Under the pieces are notes generated by a model. That model did no database searches and was not told where the DNA came from. It worked only from the letters and a program-made list of their open reading frames with translations. Shown piece after piece: positions 41,876-54,496 of a DNA stretch of 64,000 bases (positions are counted from its first letter, which is position 1; each line of letters opens with the position of its first letter). The stretch is from NCBI GenBank assembly GCA_013398955.1, contig VWPU01002115.1, forward strand, positions 248,001 to 312,000. Reading direction: 5' to 3'. The DNA comes from Callaeas wilsoni (Eukaryota > Chordata > Aves > Passeriformes > Callaeidae). The position numbers were made by a program, and so were the translations under genes.

Positions 41876-43533
41876 AATTGCTTGCTTTCTGTAAGTTGAG
41901 AGGAATTGAATAGAGTAGCAAATAAACTAACTTCTATTTTGCTGCATTAAAAATTTAATATTTTAATGGAAATGTTATGGAATAGGTATGGTATTTGAGC
42001 ACAACACATGAACAAACTGATAGTCTTTTACAAATTACTACACAGCATTTTTTGTGCATTTTATGAGGTTTCTAGAAAAACAATATACCTACATTTAATT
42101 TCAAATTCATGTTATGGATACGCAACCCCTCGGATTTATATTTTTTCTTTAATATTGCTTGTTTAAAATAATTCATAGCTATAATTTGAATTAAGACTGT
42201 TGGAGTCTTATGACATTCTCTTTTAAACATCATTTAACTGAGATTCGAATGAAGAAGACAGAATAATAAATTAGACTATTAAAGTGTATGAATAAAATGC
42301 AACTGTTTATCTGAAATTGATCCGTGTCGCATAACTTCGACTAAAATAAATGGGTTATTTTTCTTTGACTCCATCAGAAATATTGTCCTATAAATATTTA
42401 CATTAATACATAGGAACTTTGAAATAAAAGTGAAATAACTTTCTTGACATTTTTGCTGGCAAGCGAAGGACTGTGAGAATTCCAAACTTCTAGCTCACCT
42501 TGACTGTATGAAGTTCACGAGCCGTATTCTTTCATTTATTAGCAGTTGGAGCCTAAGGTTAATTTATGATTCATTTATCCATGTTTATTTTTTAATGATT
42601 GATCTTATATAGTTCTGGGAAAAGGCACAGGCCATAACATATTCTTTTCTAAAAGCTATTAGGTATTATGTGCTTTTTCTTGGCTGATAAGTCATAGTCT
42701 TAGTCATAGTCTGTCACATTGCAGAAGTTGAATATATTTCTTTTATTTATGAAGTTAAAGGACATATTATGGTCTTGCCAGAGCATGAGCATTTTAGGGT
42801 ATAAGATACTGCAAGATCTGTGCTTTCAACTGCTTGTTGTAATAAATTGCCTTTGTCCTCACAAACTATTTGAGATGTGCCCCTGCGAGTGTCTGTGTGA
42901 TCCCATATATATCTGAGTGCTGTAAGATTCTGTTTGCTGTCTGAGATTGAGGGGTCAAGATTGCAAAGGAAATGATGTCTCATGAACAATCAGATCAAAA
43001 AGCTTGTATTTTACTTCTAGAAATATACTTTTGTGTTGATACAGTGAATAATAATAAATCCATAGGAAAACATGTAAGTAAATATGAGGAAGATACCCAG
43101 AGATTCCTGCACTGAGGACCCTAGGATACCAAGTTAACAGGATAATATAAAAATTGGTTTTATCTATATCACTTTTCTTTCTATTATTCAATCTCCATGA
43201 TCTGAATAAGTCAAAAGAGATTTGTGTAAGGTATTATAGAATTCAGGAACGTGAAATGCAAAAAAAAATCAACACGTTTTCAAACCAAGAAATTTCACAG
43301 AATTATTGTTAGATATCATATTGTAATAAAATAAACTGACATAAATGTTTTATGAAGCAAATAATGAAAAAATTTCTATAAGGAGAAATTTTTGGCTAAT
43401 CAGTTTATTTCATGATTTGGTTGGACCTGACAATGTTTGGTGTTTAGAGTGTTCAGAAGGTAGGTGATTGAAAGAAACATCTCACATAGTGTGATGTAGT
43501 AGAATATATTCTGTTTTAATGAGAATATAACGA

Positions 43534-43570
43534 TTTTTATTTTATTTTATTTTATTTTATTTTATTTTAT
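43534..43570. repeat. TTTTA short tandem repeat at the exon edge
   Basis: There are about seven perfect units of TTTTA/TTTAT, ending three bases before the splice acceptor AG of the ERC2 exon. Its role as splice site is described under the acceptor entry. Confidence 0.95.
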
Positions 43571-43573
43571 CAG
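43534..43573 (+). promoter_or_regulatory. ERC2: Splice acceptor of the first ERC2 exon, formed by a TTTTA repeat
   Basis: The 3' splice site is TTTTATCAG followed by the exon. The expected pyrimidine tract is an essentially uninterrupted run of about seven TTTTA units, ending three bases before the AG-containing CAG. The T-rich units can serve as a U-rich binding site for the splicing factor U2AF, with an A every fifth base. The repeat length is probably variable between individuals. Confidence 0.85.
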
Positions 43574-43721
43574 ACAGGAAGCTTTGCTTGCTGCAATTAG
43601 TGAAAAAGATGCAAATATTGCCTTGCTTGAGCTGTCTGCTTCAAAGAAAAAGAAGACTCAAGATGAAGTAATGGCTCTTAAACGAGAAAAAGACAGATTA
43701 GTACATCAGTTAAAACAGCAG
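43574..43721 (+). CDS. ERC2: ERC2 internal coding exon (C-terminal coiled-coil segment)
   Basis: This exon of the presynaptic active-zone scaffold ERC2/CAST runs from an AG acceptor at 43572-43573 to a GT donor at 43722. Its first base completes a Lys codon begun in the upstream exon; then 49 codons follow, starting QEALLAAISEKDANIALLEL, continuing through a Lys-rich SASKKKK stretch and ending REKDRLVHQLKQQ. The heptad-like spacing of Leu, Ile and Ala among charged residues is coiled coil. In the family this part of the long rod supports oligomerisation and binding of active-zone partners such as RIM, Bassoon and liprin-alpha. It ends on a complete codon (phase 0), matching the start of the exon at 57479. 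The peptide agrees with the ERC family almost residue for residue as I remember it. ERC1 is very similar here, so the ERC2 call depends on the next exon. The exon holding the preceding Glu-Met-Lys was not found in the 43.5 kb upstream. Confidence 0.95.
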
Positions 43722-43727
43722 GTGGGG
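43722..43727 (+). promoter_or_regulatory. ERC2: Splice donor after the first ERC2 exon
   Basis: The exon ends CAG and the intron starts GTGGGG. The junction is set by the protein reading, since LKQQ must join TQNRMKLM. Position +3 is G and +4 departs from the consensus A, while +5 G is kept, so the site is of moderate strength. Confidence 0.85.
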
Positions 43728-46700
43728 AGACATTACTTTTCATACTTTCATGGCAACAGAAAACTGGCATTATTTTTATTTGTACTGTTTTATTCTGACA
43801 TCCTATTGGAAGTGCTCAAGCCAGGTCTGACATGTGACAGCAGTTGCAAAAGGTAGGATGTGTTCCATTTAAGTGTTTATTGCTTCTCTGGAGTTAAGAA
43901 TTAGCTGCATATTGGTTTGGCTCATATTATATGCAGCCAATACATTTTGTTTTCCCTCTTCATTTAGTTTCCAGCCTTCTTAATTTTGTGAGAGAGGAGA
44001 GCTGATGATCTTTGCATAAAGCAAGATCTGTCCATTCTGTTGACTCTTTTTAACCTCCTTTTGTTCAGTTATTTGCTTATCTGTTGTAAAATAATTGTTT
44101 TCAGAAGGCTTCAGGCTTTCTGAGAGGTTATCTAGAAATTGTGATTATCCTTAAAATAAATTCTCAAATGGGTAAAAATCACTCTGTCTTCAACACCATA
44201 AGTAATTTGAGGTTTAAATAAAAACCGCATAGTTTAAAAACCCTCTAGAAATAGATATTATGGCATATGTTCCAGCCATGATGCAGTTGTGTCTCAGGTC
44301 AGTCAGCTGGCCAGGAGACATTTCACCAAAATTTATATGATAAATAGGCAGTTGTGCTTCATGCTTTTTATCACTTCATCCCACTGTACTGTACCAGAGA
44401 AGATGATATTGAGTTTCAAGTAATTTTTGGGATTTTTGTTTTGGTTTGCTTTGGAAAAGAGAGGGTAGTTATTTTCTTTTTTAGATATCTTCCTTTCTTA
44501 CCTTCATCTTAGGTTACTGAAGAGTAAATGAACACACAACTGTGCCATGTTCCGTAATGCTTGCCATGGATATTTAAAAAAATGTTCATCAGAGACTTGG
44601 GCAACTGTTTTGTTGTTGTGCTTGTTTTGATTTGGTGTTGTACCTTTAAGCTGTTGCTGGAAAGTGTTCAAAACATTCATAACTTTCTTCAGACAGAGAG
44701 AAGGAACAGCAGAAGAGGATTGCTAGAGAAGCATTGTGTTGGATAACTTCAGTTAGAATTGTGACCAAATACTTCAAATACCTCCATTATTTATAGTGAT
44801 AAAGATCTTCAGTAAAGCTATTTAACTAGATTAAATTGATGCCAGAATAATCTGCCTGTTATCTCAGACACCACAAAAAAAGAGTCACCAGGGACAGGAA
44901 TGTGGTTTAACTAGGTCACCCCTTTATTACACTTGAGAATTATCTGGTAATAGAGGTTGTAGACTGTGGATGCTGAAATGCTGTTAGCAGGGAAATTTTC
45001 TCTTCTTGCATTCATTCTGTGAGAACTCTTCCTTTGCTGTGTAAGCTACGTAAACAATAGATACGGTTTTTGTAAATAGCATTCATATCTGGTATCTTCT
45101 GACCTTGTGTACATTATATTAGGAAAAAACATTTCTAAGTGGGTGTCTAAGATTTTGACCAATCACCCTGGGAGAAGTGTAAGCACTGTTCAATTGCTTT
45201 ATGGAACTAGAATATATAAATGGTATTGTAAATTTAATAAATAATTCATTCCTCACTCTAGACTCCTGCCTCGCTGCATCTCTGAACCCCTGCTTGGAAG
45301 CCCACAGTAGACTTCACTCATACTTCTTTAATCTCTTGGGGGAAAACCACTGTCAACCCCCAAAAGTTTCTCATGTGCATCCACCACAAAGGCTTGCTCT
45401 GACTTTGCTGGGCAGGGGATCAGTGACAGATTCCACCCTGTCTGATACATCTCCCCAGTTCCTCTGTTTCTCAGAGAGATGCTGTCTCTCAAGCTGTTTC
45501 TGATTCACAAGAACTGCAGAGAATGATCAACTGCAGCATCACTTTTTTTTTTCTGGTCTTATTTGTCCCATCCTCCCTTTCCACAGCTGTTACATTGCTG
45601 AAAGAGAAAATTCAAAAAAGCCCACTTCTCCAGCCTAATGTGATCATCAAAGGAGAAATATTTATAAATATTAGAAGATGACTCACTGGATAATGCTGAA
45701 CATTAACATAAAGCCCTAAATTCATCCCTGTTCTATACTGTAAGAAGAATTTTTGCTTTGAGAGGCAAAAATGACATATTGGTCCATGATAAAAATCTAT
45801 ATTCCTCTTATATATATCCACATTTTCTGGCCTTTGGGAATGTCGAACACATTGTAAACTACTATTAAGACATTGATTTTAAAGTAATTTCTCACAATTT
45901 TTCACACTGCAAAAGAAAAAGAGGCATCTTAGAGAAATGAAATATCCTGCCTTTGTCAGGAAATGAGAATATTTATGATTTATTTTAGTAAAGCTACAGA
46001 TAGGCATATCATATTTTAAAGATTAAAATGTTATTTATATGAATGAGTTGAGCCATCTTTTTATGGATTGTGACTGTGTGAGTTTAAGTAAAAGTTCTGT
46101 TATTTTTAAGCTGGAAGAAGAGAATTGTTTTTATGTCAAAACCTAGATAACCTAGAAAAATTACTTGTATCACAGGGTATTCAGCTATAAAATTAGTAGT
46201 AATAATGCTGACCTCTGTGTTGCAAACACATTCTCGCAAGAAAGAAACATACTTAATTGTAATGATTTAAATACAATTTAGCAGCTGCAATCTGTCAGTG
46301 AAATATTTATTGTTTAGTGCGTAAATAAATGGGAAGCATAGTGACACACTCCCAGCAAAACAAAACTCCTAGAATTGCTTTGATTCATACACCAAATGCT
46401 GTATTTTGAGAGCTATAGAACTTTGTAGTAGGCTTTAAAAAAACCTTTCAGAAATACAGTGTTAAACAAAATTACCATGTGGGCTTGGCTGAGTGATTAC
46501 ATAATGTGCATAATCACCCTGGCCAAGATTCCTTTTGAGAATTCTGAGAAGCTATTTTTAGATAAATTTGTACAGTGATGCAATCCTTCATGAAATAAGT
46601 AGTTAAAAAGTCCGTTTTTAGAACATCTCAAGAGATTTTGGTAAAAGCAGAAGACACTGCTATGTTACTGATTCATCCTGAACTTGGATATTGCGAGAAA

Positions 46701-49700
46701 GTTTCCCAGTTTTCTCTTTTCACTTTTAGGATATAGTGCCAAAAATGTAAGTGCAGTTGGCCAAAATGCAAGGTCTTCTAACTCCTTGAGAGCATTTTAT
46801 TTTTCTTCTCAAAACATGAAATTAGAAACCTTTCCAGTGCTTTCAGGACTGCAGGTGTACAGAATACTCTGGCCAGAGGCAAAGCTGGTGTTTGGCAGAC
46901 TTCTCAGTCTCAGTTCACTGCTCTATATTTCATCACATCAACATTTTGCTAATGTAACAAAAACGATGAGAAACAATCAAAGAATTTAAAAAATGTGTGT
47001 AATCACACTTGCTCAGCAAACTAACAACTAGCAGTATTTTCTCCTGCATGCAATACACAGAATTATTTCTTACTAATTACCCTGTAGATATTTTAAAGAG
47101 CTTTTTCAGCAGCAAATGAATAAAGTGGAATTGGAGGCAGCGTGCTGCATTCCGTATACTGTTCTAATTAAGTACTTCAGAAACCTTGCTACTGTGATAT
47201 TATGGTGGTCACATCAAGCATTCGAGAATAACAAAATACCCCAAGTTGTATCTTTCCTGATAGATGAATTCAGCTTTATTGAACTGTGTATTTTATGATA
47301 TTGAAAGTGTTTATATTGCTGTATGAGAAAAAGAATGTGAGTAGAAATTGTTGTGATTGTAATTATTCTGGCAGCCAAAAACATTGTTCTGCAACATTGT
47401 GAATTAATTAATTGCATTTAAGCTCCCTATATGTTTAACAAGCGTGAGAACAAAAAAGTCATGCAATGCTTTCTTACAGTGTAGACATTGTCATCTGTAG
47501 CACTTGTGAACAGGAGCAACTGTTAGTGTTGGTTCCTAATCAGTGTTGCTTTGGTTTCTGATGCTATACTAACTTAATCTTTCTGATTGCCTTGAATTTC
47601 ACAAGTGTGAATATTATAGGGCCACATAATTTTTTTATTATTACTGTTGTTGTTATTGATTTTGCTGCTGTTTTTTACACAGATCAGCTTCAGAAAGACA
47701 TTTATTGTGCAGTCGAATCCAAGTATTATTGCACAAGGAGTAGAATCCATGTTAAGAAGCCATTCACATGGATACTGCAGACATAATTGACCACTCTGCT
47801 GCTTTTTTACCTTTTCTGTCTATGCTGTTTACTATTACTCATAATATTGGTTTCATTCAACCTTTAAGCACCTAATTTTGAACAAAAGAATTGTCTGAGA
47901 CCCTTAAGTTTTAGTTTTATTTTTGTTACACTTATGCTACACAGGTCCTTTGTTTGTTTTGGACTGGTAAGAATAGATGCTCTAGTAACCTCATATATTG
48001 ATGACAATCAGTCTGGTTATTTTTTCCTTAAAAGTTCTCAGAAAATGTAGTAAAATGGCTTTTACTGTGATTTTAAATGTAGCTGTTCAGATCTCATTTA
48101 TTTCAATACAAGGCGTTCAATGGCCTTACTGTCTTAAAAATCCTTTTAGTTTATACTTCTCTATTAATTAGAAATATCCTAAAGGAATATTTCTGCATCT
48201 CTTAACATTGGAGTTTATTCTCTTAATTTTTAGCCTGATTTTTGAATCTGTGTTTTTGAACTTGGGTCATGACAGTCATCACAATTGAATTGCATCTCAG
48301 TTTTGCCAAGCCAAGTGCAGATTCCTGTGGGGGTGAAAGTGCAGATTGCCACCTCTCTCTGTAGCTTAACACAGGAGGAGCACAAGGTCGGAGAGGGGAT
48401 GTGTCTGTATAGCTAAAAGCCCTTGCCTGAACAACTTAGTTGATTCAAAAGACATTCTATGTTGGAAAAATACTGAAAGTGTTGGCAGTGCTCTCGTAAC
48501 ACTTTTCACATATTCTCAGTAAGATTTGACTGAGATAAGTATATATTATAAAATTTGACGGTCTCGGGTCATAGCTGGATATGGCATCACTTTTTCCTCC
48601 TGCTCTCAGGAATCCAGAGTCTTTTGGATGGTATTTTTACACAAACCTTTTCCAATGAAAGGGGATTTTTTTGCCTATAGCAATCAGCCCCTGAAAACAA
48701 CACAGACTTGGTACTTAAGTCTTCTGCTGCTTTAAAATCTGTTGGTTTCTGTTTGTTCTCTGTTCAGAGTTTTTTAATTCTTGAAGAATCTGTGTCACAG
48801 CTTAAGCCTGGCGATGGCTCAAGGCAGCCTTTTTTTCACTGGTGATAATCTGATTGTGAACTTATCCTAGAACTTTGTTCAGACAAATGGTTTAACTGCA
48901 CTTAGACTGAAAATCTTAAATGGAAAAAGTAGGTAATGCAGATATAAAATAATGTCTATATTAACACTGGAACTTTTGTAATTCTGGATCTGGCTTGCAT
49001 GGTAGGTGAAAATGGTTATTAAGTATCTCAAATAAGAATAGCGAATATCTCCATTATAACAATCTGAACTCCCAAGCCAAAAGGATTTTTCTCCACGTGA
49101 CATGTTTTAAATAAATCCTTATTTTCTACTACAACATACCCCGTGATATTAACACTAAATATAGTTTCACACTTGATCTCAAAAATAGCAAGTTATTTAA
49201 AAAAAATACTGTAAAAACTAGGTGCCGCATACTTCTGCTGCTGTAATGGTGGATAAAACTTGTTATTCCTACAATGTAGCATCAAAAAGAATTTAGTTAT
49301 ATGTAAGGTGTCTCTCTAAAGCATATCAAGACAGTGGTGTGATGTTACCTCTATTTCAGTCCATATTTAAATATACAACCCATGTATTGAAATGTGTTTT
49401 ATTTAGCAATTTTTGTTGCACACAATGGAAGAAATATAGTAATTTTAACTTAAGCTATATTTTCTATATGATACAAATGGGAGAACTGGGCTTGCTATTG
49501 AAATTGTAAAAATTATAGCTGAAACTCACTATTCAGACATTAAAGATGGTGAAAAATGACCAGTGCTGCTAACCAGAGATCTGCAATTTCAAAGGGCTTA
49601 TTTAGCTGCTGAAGTTTCTGATTCATGTCTGGTTTTAAATAATTATTATCAGGAAGTATCTTTTTAATGAGTTATTTCCTCTTGTAAAAAGGAAAAAAGA

Positions 49701-52700
49701 GAACCTTCCTTCTTCCGTTGCTTATCTGTTTTAAGTAGGACCTGGCCTGAGATGTCCTCAGGCAGTTACTGTTTCAGAGCTCTAATTATGCTTTTTAACC
49801 CACTTCTTTGTGTCTATGTTCTTATATACTTCTATGTAATTACCAAGTTTAGTAGTAGGACTGAGACAAATACCTTTAGTATGACTTTAGCCTATGTGTT
49901 ACTAAGTATGCTCTATTATTACAAGATATTTCCTGTGCTTCAAGCCATACTTTTAATTCACAGAGCTTTAAAAGACTTCAAAACCACAAACTCTAAATGC
50001 AGGAAAATGTACAAAAAAGTCAGATGGACCATGTTCAATTCAACAGAGCTTTGTTTAATCACAAGTGTCAGAAAAGTCGAAATTTGGCCTCAGTACTTTA
50101 GATAAGTGTCTGCTTGGCACTTGGAAGTGCTGCCTGTCTCTGTCTGCCAAGTGTCCAATATCCCAGCTGTTGTTTGGGAGGCTGTTGTCCTTCAGCTTGT
50201 GAAGAGGGAGGCTTACTCTGAGCTTTAACTTCTTTCAGGGTCAGTCAGTCACATTTTGTAATCTTGCAAAGCAGCAGGTGTAATGGCTGTTCATACCAGT
50301 TAAATAGTGCTCTAATTAAAAAAGAATTGAACTGAAGTGTAAAGCTTCTATGCTCACGTTCAACAATAAATTACCAGACCTGAGACTTTGAAAAGATTTA
50401 CATGGAAGCTGCTTTGCACTGCTGCAGAGGAGTCAGAGTATTAATTTGTCCAGCAACTGGTTTTGTATTTTCCTTGGGAGGAATGTTGGATTTAATGAAA
50501 ACTTGGAAAATAGTCAGTACCTTTTCTTAATCCCTATTTTCTGTCCTGTGAGGGCAGACAGGGCCTGAACATCAACTGCTCTGGGTTACATGTTGCAGAT
50601 GATAAGAATTCTAAGATTTTAATGTAAAAACACCATGTGAATTAAGTTTAGTATATAACTAAATAGAGATGTGAAAAAGAAAAATATCTATACTTTCTTA
50701 GCATAAAAACTTGACTCTGTTCCTTATATTGTATGGAACAGTCTTGTCATTAATGAGGTAAAACCTAAAAAGAGTTAAATGCAGAGTAGCCAAGCTTTTC
50801 TGCGGTAAGCTATCATGCACACTCTGAGCCTGCATGCATCCTGTCTCTCACACTTTCCAAGACAAGTCATACACTATAACAGGAAAAGAAAAACATGTTT
50901 ATTAGCCCATTTGGAATTTTAACGGGGAAAAATTTGTGTTCTTCAATGGAGGTAGGAAACAAAACAGCAAAACCCATGTTACAATGTAGTTAAGAGTAAG
51001 AATATAAGAACAGGTTACATTGCAGGGATGTTATAAAAAGAAAATGCATAATTAAAGCACTCAGTAAAACATATCTCTGCCCCATAGTGATGCATTCGAA
51101 CACCCATACAGTTATGATTATCATACTTACTTAGTATTTGGAGTTGCTAGTTAGTTAACATACTGCAATGTTTTTGTTAACTTTCGCTTACTGATAAGTG
51201 CTTGCAAACTTAAGAGTCTTAACCTCATCTTTTTTTCCTTGGAATTTTCTTGGTGTCGAAAACCTCCCTGCATAAATGACAAAGAAGCCTGAATCAAATA
51301 TTATTGTGTATTTCTACTCATTCAATACAAGAGTATAATTTATTTTGGAAATAATTTGCATGATGTTGTTAGTATTACACTGTTAAAAGTGGCCTGAATA
51401 ATTAGCATAAAATAGAACAATCTCGTGCAGTCTATTGAAGTTCACTTCTTCCATGCAGCTCTAATACTGGCAAAAGATCCTTCAAAGCAGTAACTGATTA
51501 ACAGATCCTCTGGCTTGTGGAAAAACGACACTTCTGTCAAAACCATACTCGGTGGATGTGTTTTAACAATTTGTCTCATTTAATCTTATGGATTCAAGAA
51601 GAATGTTACCATTAAAAATGGAGCAGTCTCAAGGTTTGACTTTCTAACAATACCCTTGGAATTTTCTCTTCTGCTTCAGCTGGATAGTTAGTGAAACAGT
51701 GCCCCAAAGTATATCAAGAAGTTTTACCAAAAGTTTAAACTGAAACTTTGCAAAGGAATCTGTCCTAAGTATCTTTTCTAGATGGCAAATTAATCTCACT
51801 CTTTGGCTTATTTTCGCATCACTTGTGCAGGATGCAGGTATCTCTATAAGCTTGAGATGCTGAAAGCAGGTGGAACAATGACAATGAGGCTGAACATGAT
51901 TTTTTAGAGGCTTCAAGGCTGGAACTTGAACTTGTCATTTTGATCTTTCTTTTTTCTCTTTTGAGAAAAATATTTAATTATGATGAAACAACAGAAGTGG
52001 AATAAAGGGAAGAGGGTTGCTGAAGAGGGTTTTTCTTTTTTTTTTTAAATAAAGAAGGATCAGTGAACTTCATTAAGGTCTGGAAATACAGGCTTTAGAC
52101 AGCATTTAATTTTAGTTTTCTTTGTAGCTTGTGATGACTCTTATTATCAAAAGTCACCATAAGCGTTACTTAGAATCACAGGATTCTGTGGTGCCTTCTG
52201 AAATGCCTTTTGTAGCTACTTTCCAAGACTGTCTTTCTCTGTTACAGAAGCGTCGTAGTCTTCATTGTTTTATTGTAATATTTCGGTTTTTTTTTAATAA
52301 GAAAATACACTGTTTTTATAAAGGCATAGTTTTTGCAAACTGTTATAGTCCCTTAAAAGATTGTGAGTGACAAATGTAATTTCTTGAGCTTTCGGGATGT
52401 TTGAGGTCAAGTACAGCATTTGCTGTCCAACATTTAATGAACTGTAACTTGCCAAATAACAAATCCACTATAAATTGTATTCCATGGCAGTTAGTAACTT
52501 CTGAGTTGTGCAGCAGTAGAAATGGTAAGAAATTCTTCCCTTGTCTTCAGACAACAACAATTTTCAAAGAGTGTGCAAAAATATTGTTCTGATGTGAAAA
52601 CTGATTTTAGTTGGAGAGAGTAAGGCCAGAGCTGGCTTAATCAGCAAACATTTTGTTAATCCTCTGTTAATGCAACTCAGGCCTGAAGCACTGGATTCAT

Positions 52701-54463
52701 ACAGGAGAACCAATTGCAGTTGCACATGCTTTCATTAAATCTAGGTTCATTTCAATAAGTTCATGCAACTTCTGGATAAACTTGGTGAACTCTGTAGTCT
52801 GAAGAATGCAATTTTTTAGATAATTGCCTTTTTCTGAGTTCTAAAATATTGTCTCAGGAGAAAAAAAGCTCAGATAAAATCACTTATTATTAAAAATCAT
52901 GACGACTAGAACTAAATGCCTGCCACGTGAAGTTTTCAGAGTTTTTTGTGGAAATTTAGAATGCTTATTTTCAAACAGTGAGATTGCAAGAAAAGTTTCT
53001 GTGTCATTGAAGGCAACAAGAGACCATTGCAGAATCAAACCTAGAATGTGGGTCTCTAGATTTTAAATTTTGTGCTTTTAGAATTAGACCCCAGGATAGC
53101 TCCAGGACGTCTTGCAGGCCTCATATCTGCCTCCTTCTCATATAGGGAAAAATCCTACCCTATTAAAAGTGAATATTCTAGAAAAATTTCAAATTCCATT
53201 AAGTGAGGAGAGATTGAGAAGAAAATCCAAAGGAAAGTAATAGCTATTGAATTGTATTATACCTATATCCCAGAGCAACAAGTCTTACTATTTTTCCTCA
53301 TTTGAACCTCATTCGTTAGAGTTTCATTGTTAACTTGATCCAGATGACAGACGAAGCATAATTCCCTATTGCCACCTTGCTAAAATATTTTTAAAAGACA
53401 GTTTTAATATTACAATTTTACAGTTACAGATTGCTGTTAAGCTATTTAGTTTGTGACCAGTCCATCAAAGACTTTCATTTCTCTTTGTTATATCTTTCCT
53501 TAAACTCAACAGACTTTTTGGAGGACAAGAAATATCTGTCAGTTTTCTTACTGTGCTAGATCATAAATTCTTTGGTAAGTGGGTTAAAAATTCAGTTACA
53601 CATACCGTTCATGACCTTGACGGCTTAGCAAATAGTGATATTGAATGATCAAAGACAACTGTTTCAAGCCCTAAGGGTTAATATACCTGTGCAAGTAGAT
53701 TTAAGCTTCTTTTAATTCCTCGATGATTCCTTTATTTAAAAATGGACATGGTATTTTTTGAATGTAGTCAATAAATTAAGAGCAAAAAAAATCTGAGGAC
53801 ACTGTTTAGATTAGCACTAACAAGGCCATACACGGTCTTTAGGAGATAGAGTTAATTAATTGTTGCATTTTACAAGTTAATATGTTTTTCTTTTCTTGTA
53901 TAAATCCAAATTAAAACCTGTTCCTTCTCAGGCATGGGCCTGTTGTTCTCCAGGCATTTTCAATAAGAACTGTTGGCATGATAATTTTTTTGTCAGGGCT
54001 GTGGCTATGTAAATTTTGTGAAACTCCATTTTCAGGTTTGAGAGGAAAATGTGAATAACAGTTTGACCTATGCAATATAACTATTTCAGATAAGGTGTGA
54101 CTTGTAGAATAACCAGTGATGCACATTAGATGCACACAGTTTGAATGCATGTGTGATCACCACCTAATTTTCATTAATTCTATATTTCAGGATTTGATTT
54201 CTTGATCATCCAAAAAAGTAATATTGAGTTATGTGCTGTGCTTTCTAAAGAAATGTAAGAAAAGGTCTTGGATGTTCTTGAATAGGAACTTTTCAGGTAT
54301 GCTGAAGATGTTGCAGGAAATGATGGCATTGCCAAGTCACTGTGTGGCATTTTCCCCTCTCAGGCAGCACTGAAGCTGTCCCTGAATGTGTTGATCTGGC
54401 GCCCAGGCCACGAGGATTTTCTTCTGGCTGATAAACCAGTGTCCGAACATGTACATGCCTTGC

Positions 54464-54496
54464 TGTGTGTGTCTGTGTGTAGGTGTAGGCGTGTGA
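54464..54496. repeat. Short GT-rich microsatellite
   Basis: This is an imperfect (GT)n run with CT and AGG interruptions, about 30 bases long. It produces the His/Thr/Arg-rich part of a spurious minus-strand frame. Confidence 0.8.

Larger units (their letters stand above)
1..43573 (+). other. ERC2: ERC2 intron (3' part), with LINE remnants and simple repeats
   Basis: This is non-coding AT-rich sequence upstream of the first recognised exon. I looked for the preceding ERC2 exon, which must end with an ATG followed by AA at a GT donor after a Glu/Leu-rich coiled-coil coding stretch, and found none. The separately listed contents are LINE fragments (220-400, 4765-5338, 12050-12140, 22745-23010, 41686-41875), the CTCCT tract with its gap (29589-29973) and small low-complexity runs. 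Apart from these I see no supported gene, RNA gene or mobile element between them. Open frames of 60-125 codons occur on both strands but match no family I know. Intron identity is inferred from the exon at 43574 being internal and from the very large introns known for ERC2. Confidence 0.8.

Noticed and set aside
52167..52200. AGAATCACAGGATTCTGTGG, thought to be an antisense CR1 terminus.
   Set aside because: Only the short terminal-like word is present; none of the preceding CR1 blocks follow on either strand.
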